The notes: generated from the letters alone by a model not told the origin. A stretch of 9,639 nucleotides of DNA from Lentisphaeria bacterium UBA1784 (GCA_002315455.1 DCGG01000090.1:1-9639); one strand, 5' to 3'. Positions 1 through 6,905 are shown, counted from the first letter of the stretch. A program made the numbers and translations.

Positions 1-228
1 TGAATTCTTGCCAACCACCCAGCCCGCACCGTAGACGCAGTTATCCACACCGCCGGCGATGGCAGCACCATCGCTGTTAACGTTGATTGCCCCGACGGTG
101 ATGGAGGTGATGGGATCGGCCTGCTCGCGAGTTCGCGCGTCATGTGAAGATAAAAGGGCGTTTTCTTTTCCCGCAACGGAAAAACGAAACACAGCCCTAC
201 TGCGCCAGAACCGAACGCTCCGGAGCAT
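1..228 (-). CDS. Partial, unrecognised reading frame downstream of the heptosyltransferase; possible surface/passenger protein
   Basis: A minus-strand frame stays open from an ATG at 228 to the window edge (76 codons, C-terminus missing). It overlaps the end of the heptosyltransferase gene by 32 bases in another frame; a GTG at 192 is an alternative start. The first 35 or so residues (228 to about 121) are rich in Arg and Ser and look poorly coding. The last 40 (120 to 1) look like real protein, with SITVGAINVN, AIAGGVDN and VYGAGWVVGKNS: short Gly-separated beta-strand-like units. Such units resemble passenger repeats of surface proteins and also, loosely, the VYG/GW region of the GxQ-repeat proteins encoded at 1797-2977. 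Genes beside TibC/Aah enzymes often encode the autotransporter they modify, so a substrate is an attractive guess. No signal peptide is visible, so this may be a decayed 5' end or a start lying elsewhere. The coding call is tentative. Confidence 0.4.
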   Translation of the reverse strand, partial: MLRSVRFWRSRAVFRFSVAGKENALLSSHDARTREQADPITSITVGAINVNSDGAAIAGGVDNCVYGAGWVVGKNS

Positions 229-1600
229 CGACCTTGCCGCAGGCCTTCAGATGAGCCTGAAACACAGGGATCCTGCGGATGGTCTGACGGACCATGAATG
301 GCGTGATCGCACGGGTACACTCAATCTCCCTGGGCGTGCCCGCATGCCGGGGACACCATACCGGGGAGTGCGTGTCGAAAAAGGCTTCCGTATCGTTCCA
401 GCATCCATGGCAGAAAAGATGGTTGGTGACCCGGTAGGGCGTGGAGAATTCGCAGTTGTCCATGGTGAATCCGCTCAACAGCACCACGGACGTTCCGCTT
501 CCCCACGCAAGCCAGCTCAATCCACTAGGCAGACCGATGAAGAAGTCCGCATGCTCCAGCATCGCCAAACGCTCTGCAAGCGGCAGAGCGCCGGTGAAGT
601 TCTCCGCCTCCGAGGGGATGTCGTAACGGCGGCCGTTCTCAAAGGAGAGATGATCCTCACGGTCGATGCAAAGCACTCGGTATCCGAGGTTCCGCAACCA
701 GCGGATGATCGAGTTCCAGCCGTCAGGATAGTTCCAATGCTTGCAGGGATTGGTCGCCATGGCGGAAATGCAGACGTACGGCTCCGGGATCACCCGGGGA
801 CCGCCCAGTTTCAACCGGATCCGGTGCTCCTCAAGAGGCAGACCGAGAATCGCCGCGATCGCCCGCTGCATTCCGAGATGCTGGTGCGCGATAGGACGCC
901 AACTCTTGCGCTCCTTGGGAAGAATGGCACAGAAATAACAGGCGTAACCATCTTCCACGTGGGCGACCCGATCCTCCAGCGGCTTCATCTTCAAATCCGG
1001 ATACTGTCCTTCCGTGAGGCGGATCATCCATTCGCCGATCACGCAGGTCACGTCCGCCTGATGCACTTTGCGGAACTCCTCCGCATAAGGCATCCACGCC
1101 ATGTTGTCGCCGAGGGCGCCATCCGGGACCAGGACGTAGACCTTCCTGCCGCGGCAGTCGTAGAGGTGTTCCCAGATCAGAGAATCATCAGAAGCCCGCC
1201 GCACCTGAATGTGGTAGCGGATGAAAAATTTCCGCTCATCCACCAACGAATGATTCCCGGGGACCCGCTGGTCCAACAGGATTGTCCCGGTGTCCTGATC
1301 CGCAAGAATAAGATGGTACTCCTCACCCGCCGGCAGATAGATCCGGCAGCCGAAAAGGAAGTCGTAACGGATCCCGTTGGGCCCCTCCTGCGAAAACGTG
1401 GACGGAAGTCCGATGTTGCAACTGGCATTCCGGGGATCGGGACCGATCCACGGGGGGATCAGCGGCTTCTCCTCCGGTGGTTCCGTCTGGACTTTTACCG
1501 AAAAGTTTCCTCCGCCGCCGAAATTGCCGAGATTGTCGTTGAGAGTGTAATCCATATTGCCGTCAAACCTGATTTCATGATTTTTGCTTATAATCCCCAT
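197..1600 (-). CDS. TibC/Aah-type autotransporter O-heptosyltransferase
   Basis: A cytosolic glycosyltransferase of the bacterial autotransporter heptosyltransferase (BAHT) family, which moves heptose from ADP-heptose onto Ser/Thr of autotransporter passengers before export. Evidence is the C-terminal iron-finger pattern: CHGC (Cys397, Cys400), then WCPRHAGTP (Cys416) and IECTRAI (Cys428), matching the Fe-binding cysteines of TibC. The GT9-like core shows VPDGALGDNMAWMPY (about 160-172), SAMATNPCKHWNYPDGW (about 279-295) and FIGLPSGLSWLAWGSG (about 354-369). The start at 1600 is chosen because GGGGG lies six bases upstream; an ATG at 1645 would add 15 residues but has no ribosome site. The product is then 467 residues, longer than TibC (about 400), with the excess in the N-terminal portion, where TibC-type enzymes have their oligomerisation region. 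It is transcribed away from the GxQ-repeat genes. The family call is firm; the sugar donor and target are inferred. Confidence 0.9.
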   Translation of the reverse strand: MGIISKNHEIRFDGNMDYTLNDNLGNFGGGGNFSVKVQTEPPEEKPLIPPWIGPDPRNASCNIGLPSTFSQEGPNGIRYDFLFGCRIYLPAGEEYHLILADQDTGTILLDQRVPGNHSLVDERKFFIRYHIQVRRASDDSLIWEHLYDCRGRKVYVLVPDGALGDNMAWMPYAEEFRKVHQADVTCVIGEWMIRLTEGQYPDLKMKPLEDRVAHVEDGYACYFCAILPKERKSWRPIAHQHLGMQRAIAAILGLPLEEHRIRLKLGGPRVIPEPYVCISAMATNPCKHWNYPDGWNSIIRWLRNLGYRVLCIDREDHLSFENGRRYDIPSEAENFTGALPLAERLAMLEHADFFIGLPSGLSWLAWGSGTSVVLLSGFTMDNCEFSTPYRVTNHLFCHGCWNDTEAFFDTHSPVWCPRHAGTPREIECTRAITPFMVRQTIRRIPVFQAHLKACGKVDAPERSVLAQ

Positions 1601-1658
1601 ACAGTACCCCCGTATGGAGTGTTTTTCAAGTCCGCATGAGGTCATAAATGCACTTTTT

Positions 1659-1702
1659 CATGTAAATAACATAATTTTTACGGTTTCACATGATAATAAC
1701 AT
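1659..1702. repeat. 14-bp direct repeat pair, 30 bp apart, in the divergent promoter region
   Basis: CATGTAAATAACAT (1659-1672) and CATGATAATAACAT (1689-1702) agree at 12 of 14 positions and start exactly 30 bp apart, about three helical turns. They lie between the divergent heptosyltransferase and GxQ-repeat genes, just upstream of the -35 box at 1703. Their CATG ends also form a small dyad (CATGT at 1659, ACATG at 1688). The arrangement fits two sites for one regulator on the same DNA face, but chance similarity in AT-rich DNA cannot be excluded. Confidence 0.4.
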
Positions 1703-1731
1703 TTGCATTTTTCCGCATAAAGCAATATATT
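1703..1731 (+). promoter_or_regulatory. Sigma70-like promoter of the GxQ-repeat gene pair
   Basis: TTGCAT (1703-1708) and TATATT (1726-1731) are separated by 17 bp, the optimum for a vegetative promoter. Transcription would start near 1738, giving a leader of about 60 bases before the ATG at 1797. The -35 box abuts the second copy of the direct repeat ending at 1702. Confidence 0.65.
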
Positions 1732-1739
1732 GAGAAAAA

Positions 1740-1761
1740 GCACAGTCAGGTTGCACTGTGC
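1740..1761 (+). promoter_or_regulatory. Perfect 7-bp inverted repeat at the predicted transcript start
   Basis: GCACAGT (1740-1746) and ACTGTGC (1755-1761) are perfect reverse complements around an 8-base loop. The element starts about two bases after the predicted transcription start, so it could be an operator at +1 or a 5'-terminal hairpin that stabilises the mRNA. There is no U-tract, so it is not a terminator. Confidence 0.5.
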
Positions 1762-1796
1762 GAAGGAAAAGGATTTTGTCAATCAGGAGTTGAAAG

Positions 1797-2228
1797 ATGA
1801 AAAAAATCAGTTTGCTCGCGATGGCCATTTTCGGTCTCATGTTTACCGCCGCAGCGGAGGAAGAATGGGACGTTTTTGCCATCTCCTTCACCGATGAGGT
1901 CCCCGTGAACGCCGCCACGACCACCATCTACGGCGTCAAGGTCGGCGTGCCCATCACCGCCGGTCCCGCTCCCGTCTATGGCGTGGATTGCGCCGTCGGC
2001 TGGGCCGGAACCCAGAAAGTCAGCGGATTCCAAGGTAGCCTCGGCGTCGCTGACTGCAAAGAACTCTCCGGTCTGCAGCTCAGCCTCGTGAACTTCGGCG
2101 TCAAAATCGCCGGCGTCCAGCTGGGCGTGGTCAATATCTCCGAGGAGACCGCCTTCCAGATCGGCATCCTCAACATCATCAAGAAAAGCCCGGTGGTGGC
2201 GCTCCCCGTCATCAACTGCCGCTTCTGA
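1797..2228 (+). CDS. Small exported GxQ-repeat (LA_2272-like) protein, short paralogue
   Basis: A 143-residue exported protein of unknown function. A signal peptide is clear: MKK, a hydrophobic stretch to about residue 17 and TAAA before a likely cut near residue 20. The mature part has an N-terminal module (IYGVKVGVPIT, 44-54; VYGVDCAVGW, 60-69), then repeats about 14 residues long marked by GFQ (77), GLQ (92), GVQ (106) and a weaker AFQ (119), ending in VINCRF. Repeats of the GVQxGxVN type occur in the LA_2272 surface-repeat family; alternating small and hydrophobic residues and a final Phe suggest beta-strands and perhaps outer-membrane insertion. An AGGAG site (1785-1789) lies seven bases before the ATG. 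The next gene, 32 bp downstream, encodes a longer paralogue with the same N-terminal module, so the two are probably co-transcribed. Family placement rests on repeat style alone. Confidence 0.85.
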   Translation: MKKISLLAMAIFGLMFTAAAEEEWDVFAISFTDEVPVNAATTTIYGVKVGVPITAGPAPVYGVDCAVGWAGTQKVSGFQGSLGVADCKELSGLQLSLVNFGVKIAGVQLGVVNISEETAFQIGILNIIKKSPVVALPVINCRF

Positions 2229-2260
2229 TCATACCTCATTAAACAAAGGATCGTTTCATC

Positions 2261-2977
2261 ATGAAGAAAGTTCTGTTTTCCGCTCTGTTCGCCAGTTGCT
2301 TTGCGTTGAGTCTCGCCGCCGCGCCTGCGGTCGCCCCCAAGGCGCAGGAGCCCGCCGTCAATAATGAGTCCATGCTCCGGCCCGCGGACGAGTGGACCTT
2401 CATTCAGGTCTGCTTCCTGCCCAACGTGCCCAAGAGCAGCCACAACTCCAACGTCTATGGCGTGAAATCCGGATGGCCCATCACCTGCGGTATCGGCCGG
2501 ATCTACGGTCTGGAAGCCAGTTGGTTCTACAGCGGCACCGCCATCGTCACCGGCATCCAAGCATCCTGGTGCGTCTGCGACAGCGACTACTGCGATGGTC
2601 TCTCCGCCAGTTTCCTCACCTCTCTCGCCCGCAAGCAGATGCGCGGCGTGCAGGCGAGCAGTTACGTCCAGAGCGGTGATCTGCAGGGCCTGCAGGCCGG
2701 TGCGGTCACCATCGCCAAGAAAATGACGGGATTCCAGGCCGGCGTCTGCGCGGCGCTCGCCGATGAGGTGTGCGGATTCCAGACCTCCGCCGTCGCGCTG
2801 AACAAGGGAGAGCTCTCCGGCGTCCAGTTTGCGCTTTACGGCCAGACCGAGAAGAGTTCCGGCGTCCAGTTCGGCATCGTCAACGTCTCCAAGGGCAAGG
2901 GAGTCCAGTTCGGCGCCTTCAACTACATGAAGGATGCCCTGATCCCCTTCTTCCCCATCGTCAACTTCGCTTTCTGA
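2261..2977 (+). CDS. Exported GxQ-repeat (LA_2272-like) protein, long paralogue
   Basis: A 238-residue paralogue of the preceding product. The signal peptide spans about residues 1-21 (ending SLAAAPA). The shared N-terminal module runs from DEWTFIQV (43) through VYGVKSGWPIT (65-75) to IYGLEASW (81-88). GxQ motifs follow at 98, 129, 143, 157, 172, 187, 201 and 214; from 129 on they are spaced 13-15 residues, as expected for stacked beta-strand repeats. It ends FFPIVNFAF, with the terminal Phe typical of outer-membrane beta proteins. The mature chain carries seven Cys (51, 76, 104, 106, 111, 163, 171), unusual for a small exported protein and possibly forming disulfides. AAAGGA (2245-2250) serves as ribosome site; the same 11 bases AAAGGATCGTT precede the beta-helix gene at 3235. 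A strong terminator follows 20 bp after the stop. Surface location is inferred; the function is unknown. Confidence 0.88.
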   Translation: MKKVLFSALFASCFALSLAAAPAVAPKAQEPAVNNESMLRPADEWTFIQVCFLPNVPKSSHNSNVYGVKSGWPITCGIGRIYGLEASWFYSGTAIVTGIQASWCVCDSDYCDGLSASFLTSLARKQMRGVQASSYVQSGDLQGLQAGAVTIAKKMTGFQAGVCAALADEVCGFQTSAVALNKGELSGVQFALYGQTEKSSGVQFGIVNVSKGKGVQFGAFNYMKDALIPFFPIVNFAF

Positions 2978-2997
2978 TCGAAGTTTGAGCAGATTTC

Positions 2998-3032
2998 AGA
3001 GCGGCGGCCGTTTTGTCCGCCGCTCTTTTTTT
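2998..3032 (+). terminator. Rho-independent terminator of the GxQ-repeat genes
   Basis: AGAGCGGCGG (2998-3007) pairs perfectly with CCGCCGCTCT (3017-3026) around a nine-base loop, and the stem runs into an unbroken T-tract to about 3032. It lies 20 bp after the stop of the long GxQ gene and closes that transcription unit. Confidence 0.93.
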
Positions 3033-3155
3033 GTCTTTTGCGGGAATTTCGTCCGGCCGTCCTGAGCACGCCCTGCGGGAATGGATCTTCCTGGAGTTCC
3101 CGAAGAACGCAGGTCCGTGCCCAAGATCCGCTGAAGGGATTTCGTCCTGCGGGGA
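3033..3155. other. Gap between terminator and next promoter, weak fold potential only
   Basis: No convincing gene is visible. GGATCTT (3083-3089) is the reverse complement of AAGATCC (3123-3129), enclosing 33 bases with a smaller GTTC/GAAC hairpin. Two related stretches (GGGAATTTCGTCC near 3042 and GGGATTTCGTCC near 3137) flank this. It lies upstream of the predicted transcription start, so it is unlikely to be a leader of the beta-helix gene. Confidence 0.3.
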
Positions 3156-3184
3156 TTGTAATTTCCCCGGTTCCGGTGTATAGT
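3156..3184 (+). promoter_or_regulatory. Sigma70-like promoter of the beta-helix gene
   Basis: TTGTAA (3156-3161) and TATAGT (3179-3184) are 17 bp apart, with a TG just before the -10. The start would be near 3191, about 44 bases before the ATG. The -35 box lies in the loop of a small dyad, GGGGA (3151-3155) and TCCCC (3164-3168), a possible operator. Confidence 0.65.
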
Positions 3185-3234
3185 AAGGACAATTCAGGAA
3201 TCTTTTTACTGCAATACCGGAAAGGATCGTTCCC

Positions 3235-5574
3235 ATGCGTTTCGTAAGTCTGCTCGCCCTGCTGGCCTTCGTACTTGCGCCGTCCCTTCTTGAAGCAAAA
3301 ACAGTCCCGGCCTCCCTCGAACAGATCGCCCCGGCAAAGCCGGGAGAACTGCTGCTCCGCCCCACCTTCTGCTCCTGCGGCGTTTACTGGGGCACTCCGA
3401 AACAGGAGTCCATCACGCTTGAGTTCCGCAAGGCGGGAACCCAGGCTTGGCGGCAGGCGCTCCCCCCCCACTACTACAACGAAAGTTCCCAGTACAGCGG
3501 AAGCATCGTCAAACTGAAGGAGGATACGGACTATGAGGTCCGGTTCCGCTCCGGGGAAAAAGTCCTTGCTTCCGGGAAGTTCCGCACCTGGTCCAGTTCA
3601 GTCCCGGTGGCGAAGACCATCGTCCTCGATCCCGCAAGGTTCAGGAAAAAACTGGTGATCGACAAGCAGGGTTCCCCTGACGGCTGGATCAAATACACCA
3701 TGAAGCCCGGTTCCTCCATCGACGTCCCCGAAAACACCCGGATCATCGACGTCACCAACGCCTCCTACATCCTGCTGGAAGGCCTCTCCATCAAGGGCGG
3801 GACAGCCGCCGACGTCATCAAGATCGAGAACTCCCACCACGTCCGCGTCGTCAACTGCGACATCTCCCGCTGGGGGATCGTCGGAGTCCCCCACTACGAA
3901 CGATACGGCCGCCGCTTCCCCGTTCCCGCAGACCAAAAGGTCAAGGGCTATGGTATCAACTTCAACGGCGCCATCGTCATCGACAAAGGATGCTCCTCCG
4001 TGGTAGTGGAGCGTTGCTATGTCCACGATCCCCGCGGCCAAGCCAACAGCTGGTACTACTCCCATCCCGCCGGGCCGGAGGCGGTGATCCTGAAGCGCCC
4101 CGCCCACTCCACCGTGATCCGCTACAATGACTTCGTCGGCAGCGACCTCCACCGCTGGAACGATGCAGTGGAGGGCGAAGGCAACTTCCACGGCGACGGC
4201 GGCTTCAACCGGGACGCCGACATCTACGGAAACTTCATGATCTACAGCAACGACGACAGCATTGAGCTGGACGGCGGCCAGCAGAACGTCCGCTGCTTCT
4301 GGAACCGATTTGAATCTTCCCACTGCGGCGTCTCCATCCAAGGATGCATGGTGGGGCCAAGTTACGTCTTCGAGAACCTCTTTGCAGGCATGGGAGATGA
4401 GCATGACCTGCCCGGGCAGACCATCAAGACCGGCGGCGGCGACCATGGTGCGGAAGCCCGGAGTTTCCTCTTCAACAACACCCTCTGGGGTCCCGGATCC
4501 GGACTGATGATCATGACGAGCCTTCAGTGCGACGTGCGGAACAACCTCTTCTGCAACAAACAGACCATTCACTACACGAAAAAGAACAACTCCCTCTTCG
4601 CCGCCAACACCATCGCCAATCCGGAGCACCGGGACGGTCCCGCGTTCCGGGAGGAGGAGAGCCGTTTCCGCAATGCAGAAACCGGTGATTTTGCCCTTGC
4701 CGAGCCCCAAACCGGCGTAAAGATCCCCAACTTCTTCGATCAGGAGCCGTTCCGTGGAGCCGTCCAGCCGGCGGACCAGGACCAACTCCCCCGCCGTCCC
4801 CTCCCCGTCAACCTCTCCGTGACACGGATCGGAAACGTCCTCGTCAAAGGCGGATTTGCTTCTCCCAAGCAGGTGAAGATCACCGCGTCCGTCCGCCCGG
4901 ATGCGGACTTCTTCGGCACCTTCAGCATCGCGCAGAACGAGGCCTTCGACTGGTTCACAGTGACGCCGAAGAACGGGTCCATCCGCCCCGGACAGCCGGT
5001 GGACTTCACCGTAACCTTCGATGGCAAAAAAATGCAGGACCGCCGCCACTACCGGGGCGCCTTTGCGGTCCGTTTTCCCGATGGTCTCTCCCGCCCCGTC
5101 TCGGTCTATGCGGACACCGACTTCGTGCCGCCGCTGGAGCCGATCCGCGCCGGGGAAAAGACCATCTATCTCAACGCCTTCCGTCCCGCCTCCGGCTCGT
5201 TGAAGACGGAGCAGAATCCCGCCAGCACCTTCGGAAAGTTCGCCAAGGTGTCCGAAAAGGACAAATCCGAACTGGTCTATAGATTCCGCATCGCCAAGCC
5301 CGGACGGTACTACTTGCTGATCCACGGCATGGGCAATTTCCCCTCCCTCACGACCGCTCTTGACAAGGATACTCCGGGAAAGACCAAGCAGCAGACCAAA
5401 CCGGATTATCCCACATGGACCATCCTCGCCCCCGGCGGAGATTTCAACTGCAAGATCAAATACTACGACCTGAAGCCCGGAGAGCACGTACTCCGCATCC
5501 GGGGAGAGATCCGTTCCCTCCTGTTCGACCGTCTGGTGGTGACGGATACCCCCGGAGCCTTCGAGCCAAGGTAA
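3235..5574 (+). CDS. Secreted right-handed parallel beta-helix protein (pectate-lyase-like fold), multidomain
   Basis: A 779-residue exported protein, probably binding or cleaving a polysaccharide; the substrate is unknown. Signal peptide: residues 1-21 (cut near LLEA-KT). Residues about 38-120 look like a fibronectin-III-type domain (ITLEFRKAG, DTDYEVRFRSG, KFRTW). Residues about 125-480 form the beta-helix: short rungs such as ASYILLEGLSIKG (176-188), HHVRVVNCDIS (201-211), HSTVIRYNDFVG (291-302) and QNVRCFWNRFE (350-360), with Asn-rich turns as in pectate-lyase-like helices. Acidic and His clusters at WNDAVEGEGNFHGDGG (308-323), DDSIELDGG (340-348) and GGGDHG (400-405) could line an active groove, but I recognise no defined lyase family. 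About 530-625 resembles an Ig/BACON-like sandwich, and 640-779 a carbohydrate-binding-like C-terminal domain (YLNAF, GRYYLLIHGMG, FDRLVVTD). AAAGGA (3221-3226) precedes the ATG by eight bases. It has its own promoter. Confidence 0.9.
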   Translation: MRFVSLLALLAFVLAPSLLEAKTVPASLEQIAPAKPGELLLRPTFCSCGVYWGTPKQESITLEFRKAGTQAWRQALPPHYYNESSQYSGSIVKLKEDTDYEVRFRSGEKVLASGKFRTWSSSVPVAKTIVLDPARFRKKLVIDKQGSPDGWIKYTMKPGSSIDVPENTRIIDVTNASYILLEGLSIKGGTAADVIKIENSHHVRVVNCDISRWGIVGVPHYERYGRRFPVPADQKVKGYGINFNGAIVIDKGCSSVVVERCYVHDPRGQANSWYYSHPAGPEAVILKRPAHSTVIRYNDFVGSDLHRWNDAVEGEGNFHGDGGFNRDADIYGNFMIYSNDDSIELDGGQQNVRCFWNRFESSHCGVSIQGCMVGPSYVFENLFAGMGDEHDLPGQTIKTGGGDHGAEARSFLFNNTLWGPGSGLMIMTSLQCDVRNNLFCNKQTIHYTKKNNSLFAANTIANPEHRDGPAFREEESRFRNAETGDFALAEPQTGVKIPNFFDQEPFRGAVQPADQDQLPRRPLPVNLSVTRIGNVLVKGGFASPKQVKITASVRPDADFFGTFSIAQNEAFDWFTVTPKNGSIRPGQPVDFTVTFDGKKMQDRRHYRGAFAVRFPDGLSRPVSVYADTDFVPPLEPIRAGEKTIYLNAFRPASGSLKTEQNPASTFGKFAKVSEKDKSELVYRFRIAKPGRYYLLIHGMGNFPSLTTALDKDTPGKTKQQTKPDYPTWTILAPGGDFNCKIKYYDLKPGEHVLRIRGEIRSLLFDRLVVTDTPGAFEPR

Positions 5575-5581
5575 AACGCGG

Positions 5582-5610
5582 TTGAAAAAAAAGGTTTCCT
5601 GCTGTATATT
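5582..5610 (+). promoter_or_regulatory. Sigma70-like promoter of the DUF1015-SBP-NSS operon
   Basis: TTGAAA (5582-5587) and TATATT (5605-5610) are 17 bp apart, with a TG one base before the -10 (5603-5604 region). The start would lie near 5617, about 55 bases before the ATG at 5673. It begins just after the beta-helix stop codon; no intrinsic terminator is visible between them. Confidence 0.7.
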
Positions 5611-5672
5611 ACATGGAATACGGAAAATTCTGCAGAAATAACGATCATCTATATCCATAAGGATCTGAAAAC

Positions 5673-6905
5673 ATGGCACAGTTGCGTCCCTTCCACGGTC
5701 TGCTTCCCCTTCCGGAGAAGGCGGCAGACGTCTCCGCCGTCCCCTACGACGTGGTCAATACCGCCGAAGCTGCGGCTCTGGCTGCCGGCAATCCGTTGAG
5801 TTTCCTCCACGTCTCCCGTCCGGAGATCGACCTTCCCGAAGGGATTGACCTCCACGACGACCGGGTCTATGCCCAGGCCAAAGCCGCCTTCGAGAAACTC
5901 TGCAAGGAGGCTCCGCTGACGCTGGACAAGGAGGAGCACCTCTACGTCTATCAGCTGGAGATGAACGGCCGTACCCAGACCGGCATCATCGGAGCCGCTG
6001 CGGCGGAAGAGTACCGCTCCGGCATCATCAAGAAGCATGAAAAGACCCGCAAGGACAAGGAAGACGACCGCACCCGGCACGTCATGACCCTGCGCTCCCA
6101 TACCGGCCCGGCGTTCTTCACTTACCGGGGGATTTCCGCGATCAATTCCCTGATCGAAGCAGAGTGCGCCAAGGCTCCGCTCTTCAACTTCACCGCCAGG
6201 GACGGCATCCGCCACACGCTGTGGCGCCTCGATGCCGCCACCAGCGCGAAACTGGCCGCCCTTTTCGAAACCAGCGTCCCCGTCTTCTACATCGCCGATG
6301 GACACCACCGTAGCGCGGCGGCCGCCCGGACGGCGGCGGAGTGCGCGCCGAAGAATCCGGCGCATACCGGCAAAGAGGACTACAACTACTTCCTCGCGGT
6401 GGCATTTCCCGCCGATCAACTGGCGATCCTGCCCTACAACCGGGTGGTGAAGAGCCTCGGCGGCTATACGGCCGCCACCTTTATGGAGGCCCTCGGCAAG
6501 GAGTTCACCGTCACCCCCTGCGCGGATGGCACGGTGGACAAGCCCGGAAAATTCAAGTTCTATCTGGAGAAGAAGTGGTATCTCGCGGTTCCGAAGTTCG
6601 ACGTCGCCGCTCTCGGCGTCATCGGCAGTCTGGACGTCAGTTACCTGCAGGAAAAGGTCCTGCGTCCCATGCTGGGCATCGAAGATCCCCGCACCAGCAC
6701 CGGAATTGACTTTATCGGCGGTATCCGCGGCACTGCGGAGTTGATCCGGCTTGTGGATTCCGGCAAGAACGCCATCGCCTTCTCCATGCCGGCGGTCACG
6801 GTGGATCAACTGATGGCGATCGCCGACGCCGGCGAGATCATGCCGCCCAAATCCACTTGGTTTGAACCGAAGTTGCGGGACGGTCTGGTCTCCCACAACT
6901 TCTGA
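5673..6905 (+). CDS. DUF1015 family protein
   Basis: A 410-residue cytosolic protein covering the full usual length of DUF1015 (PF06245), a widespread family without an assigned reaction. Family landmarks are the N-terminal SAVPYDVVN (21-29), FLHVSRPEID (44-53), the KKHEKT segment (120-125), the central IADGHHR (207-213), and the C-terminal PPKSTWFEPK (391-400). The conserved DGHHR and the Lys/Glu/His-rich motif suggest an enzyme with a polar, possibly metal- or phosphate-binding pocket, but this is inference. No signal peptide or membrane segment is seen. AAGGAT (5659-5664) lies eight bases before the ATG. In other bacteria these genes are often found near serine biosynthesis genes (serA/serC); here neither is present. 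Instead, an amino-acid-binding lipoprotein gene follows after 22 bp and an amino acid symporter after that, which keeps a loose link to amino acid metabolism. Confidence 0.93.
   Translation: MAQLRPFHGLLPLPEKAADVSAVPYDVVNTAEAAALAAGNPLSFLHVSRPEIDLPEGIDLHDDRVYAQAKAAFEKLCKEAPLTLDKEEHLYVYQLEMNGRTQTGIIGAAAAEEYRSGIIKKHEKTRKDKEDDRTRHVMTLRSHTGPAFFTYRGISAINSLIEAECAKAPLFNFTARDGIRHTLWRLDAATSAKLAALFETSVPVFYIADGHHRSAAAARTAAECAPKNPAHTGKEDYNYFLAVAFPADQLAILPYNRVVKSLGGYTAATFMEALGKEFTVTPCADGTVDKPGKFKFYLEKKWYLAVPKFDVAALGVIGSLDVSYLQEKVLRPMLGIEDPRTSTGIDFIGGIRGTAELIRLVDSGKNAIAFSMPAVTVDQLMAIADAGEIMPPKSTWFEPKLRDGLVSHNF

Noticed and set aside
59..1639. 526-codon plus-strand frame opposite the heptosyltransferase gene
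   Set aside because: Its product is rich in Arg, His and Pro with no recognisable domain, while the minus strand encodes a clear TibC family protein. It is an effect of GC-rich third positions.
1601..1645. Upstream start adding 15 residues to the heptosyltransferase
   Set aside because: No ribosome site precedes it, whereas GGGGG lies at the right distance before the ATG at 1600. Not fully excluded.
3033..3150. Possible small RNA or riboswitch between the terminator and the beta-helix promoter
   Set aside because: Only short complementary arms are seen, it lies upstream of the likely transcription start, and no known riboswitch core is recognisable.
3598..5679. 693-codon minus-strand frame opposite the beta-helix gene
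   Set aside because: Low-complexity Val/Asp/Gly product typical of an antisense shadow; the plus strand has a signal peptide, ribosome site, promoter and known fold.
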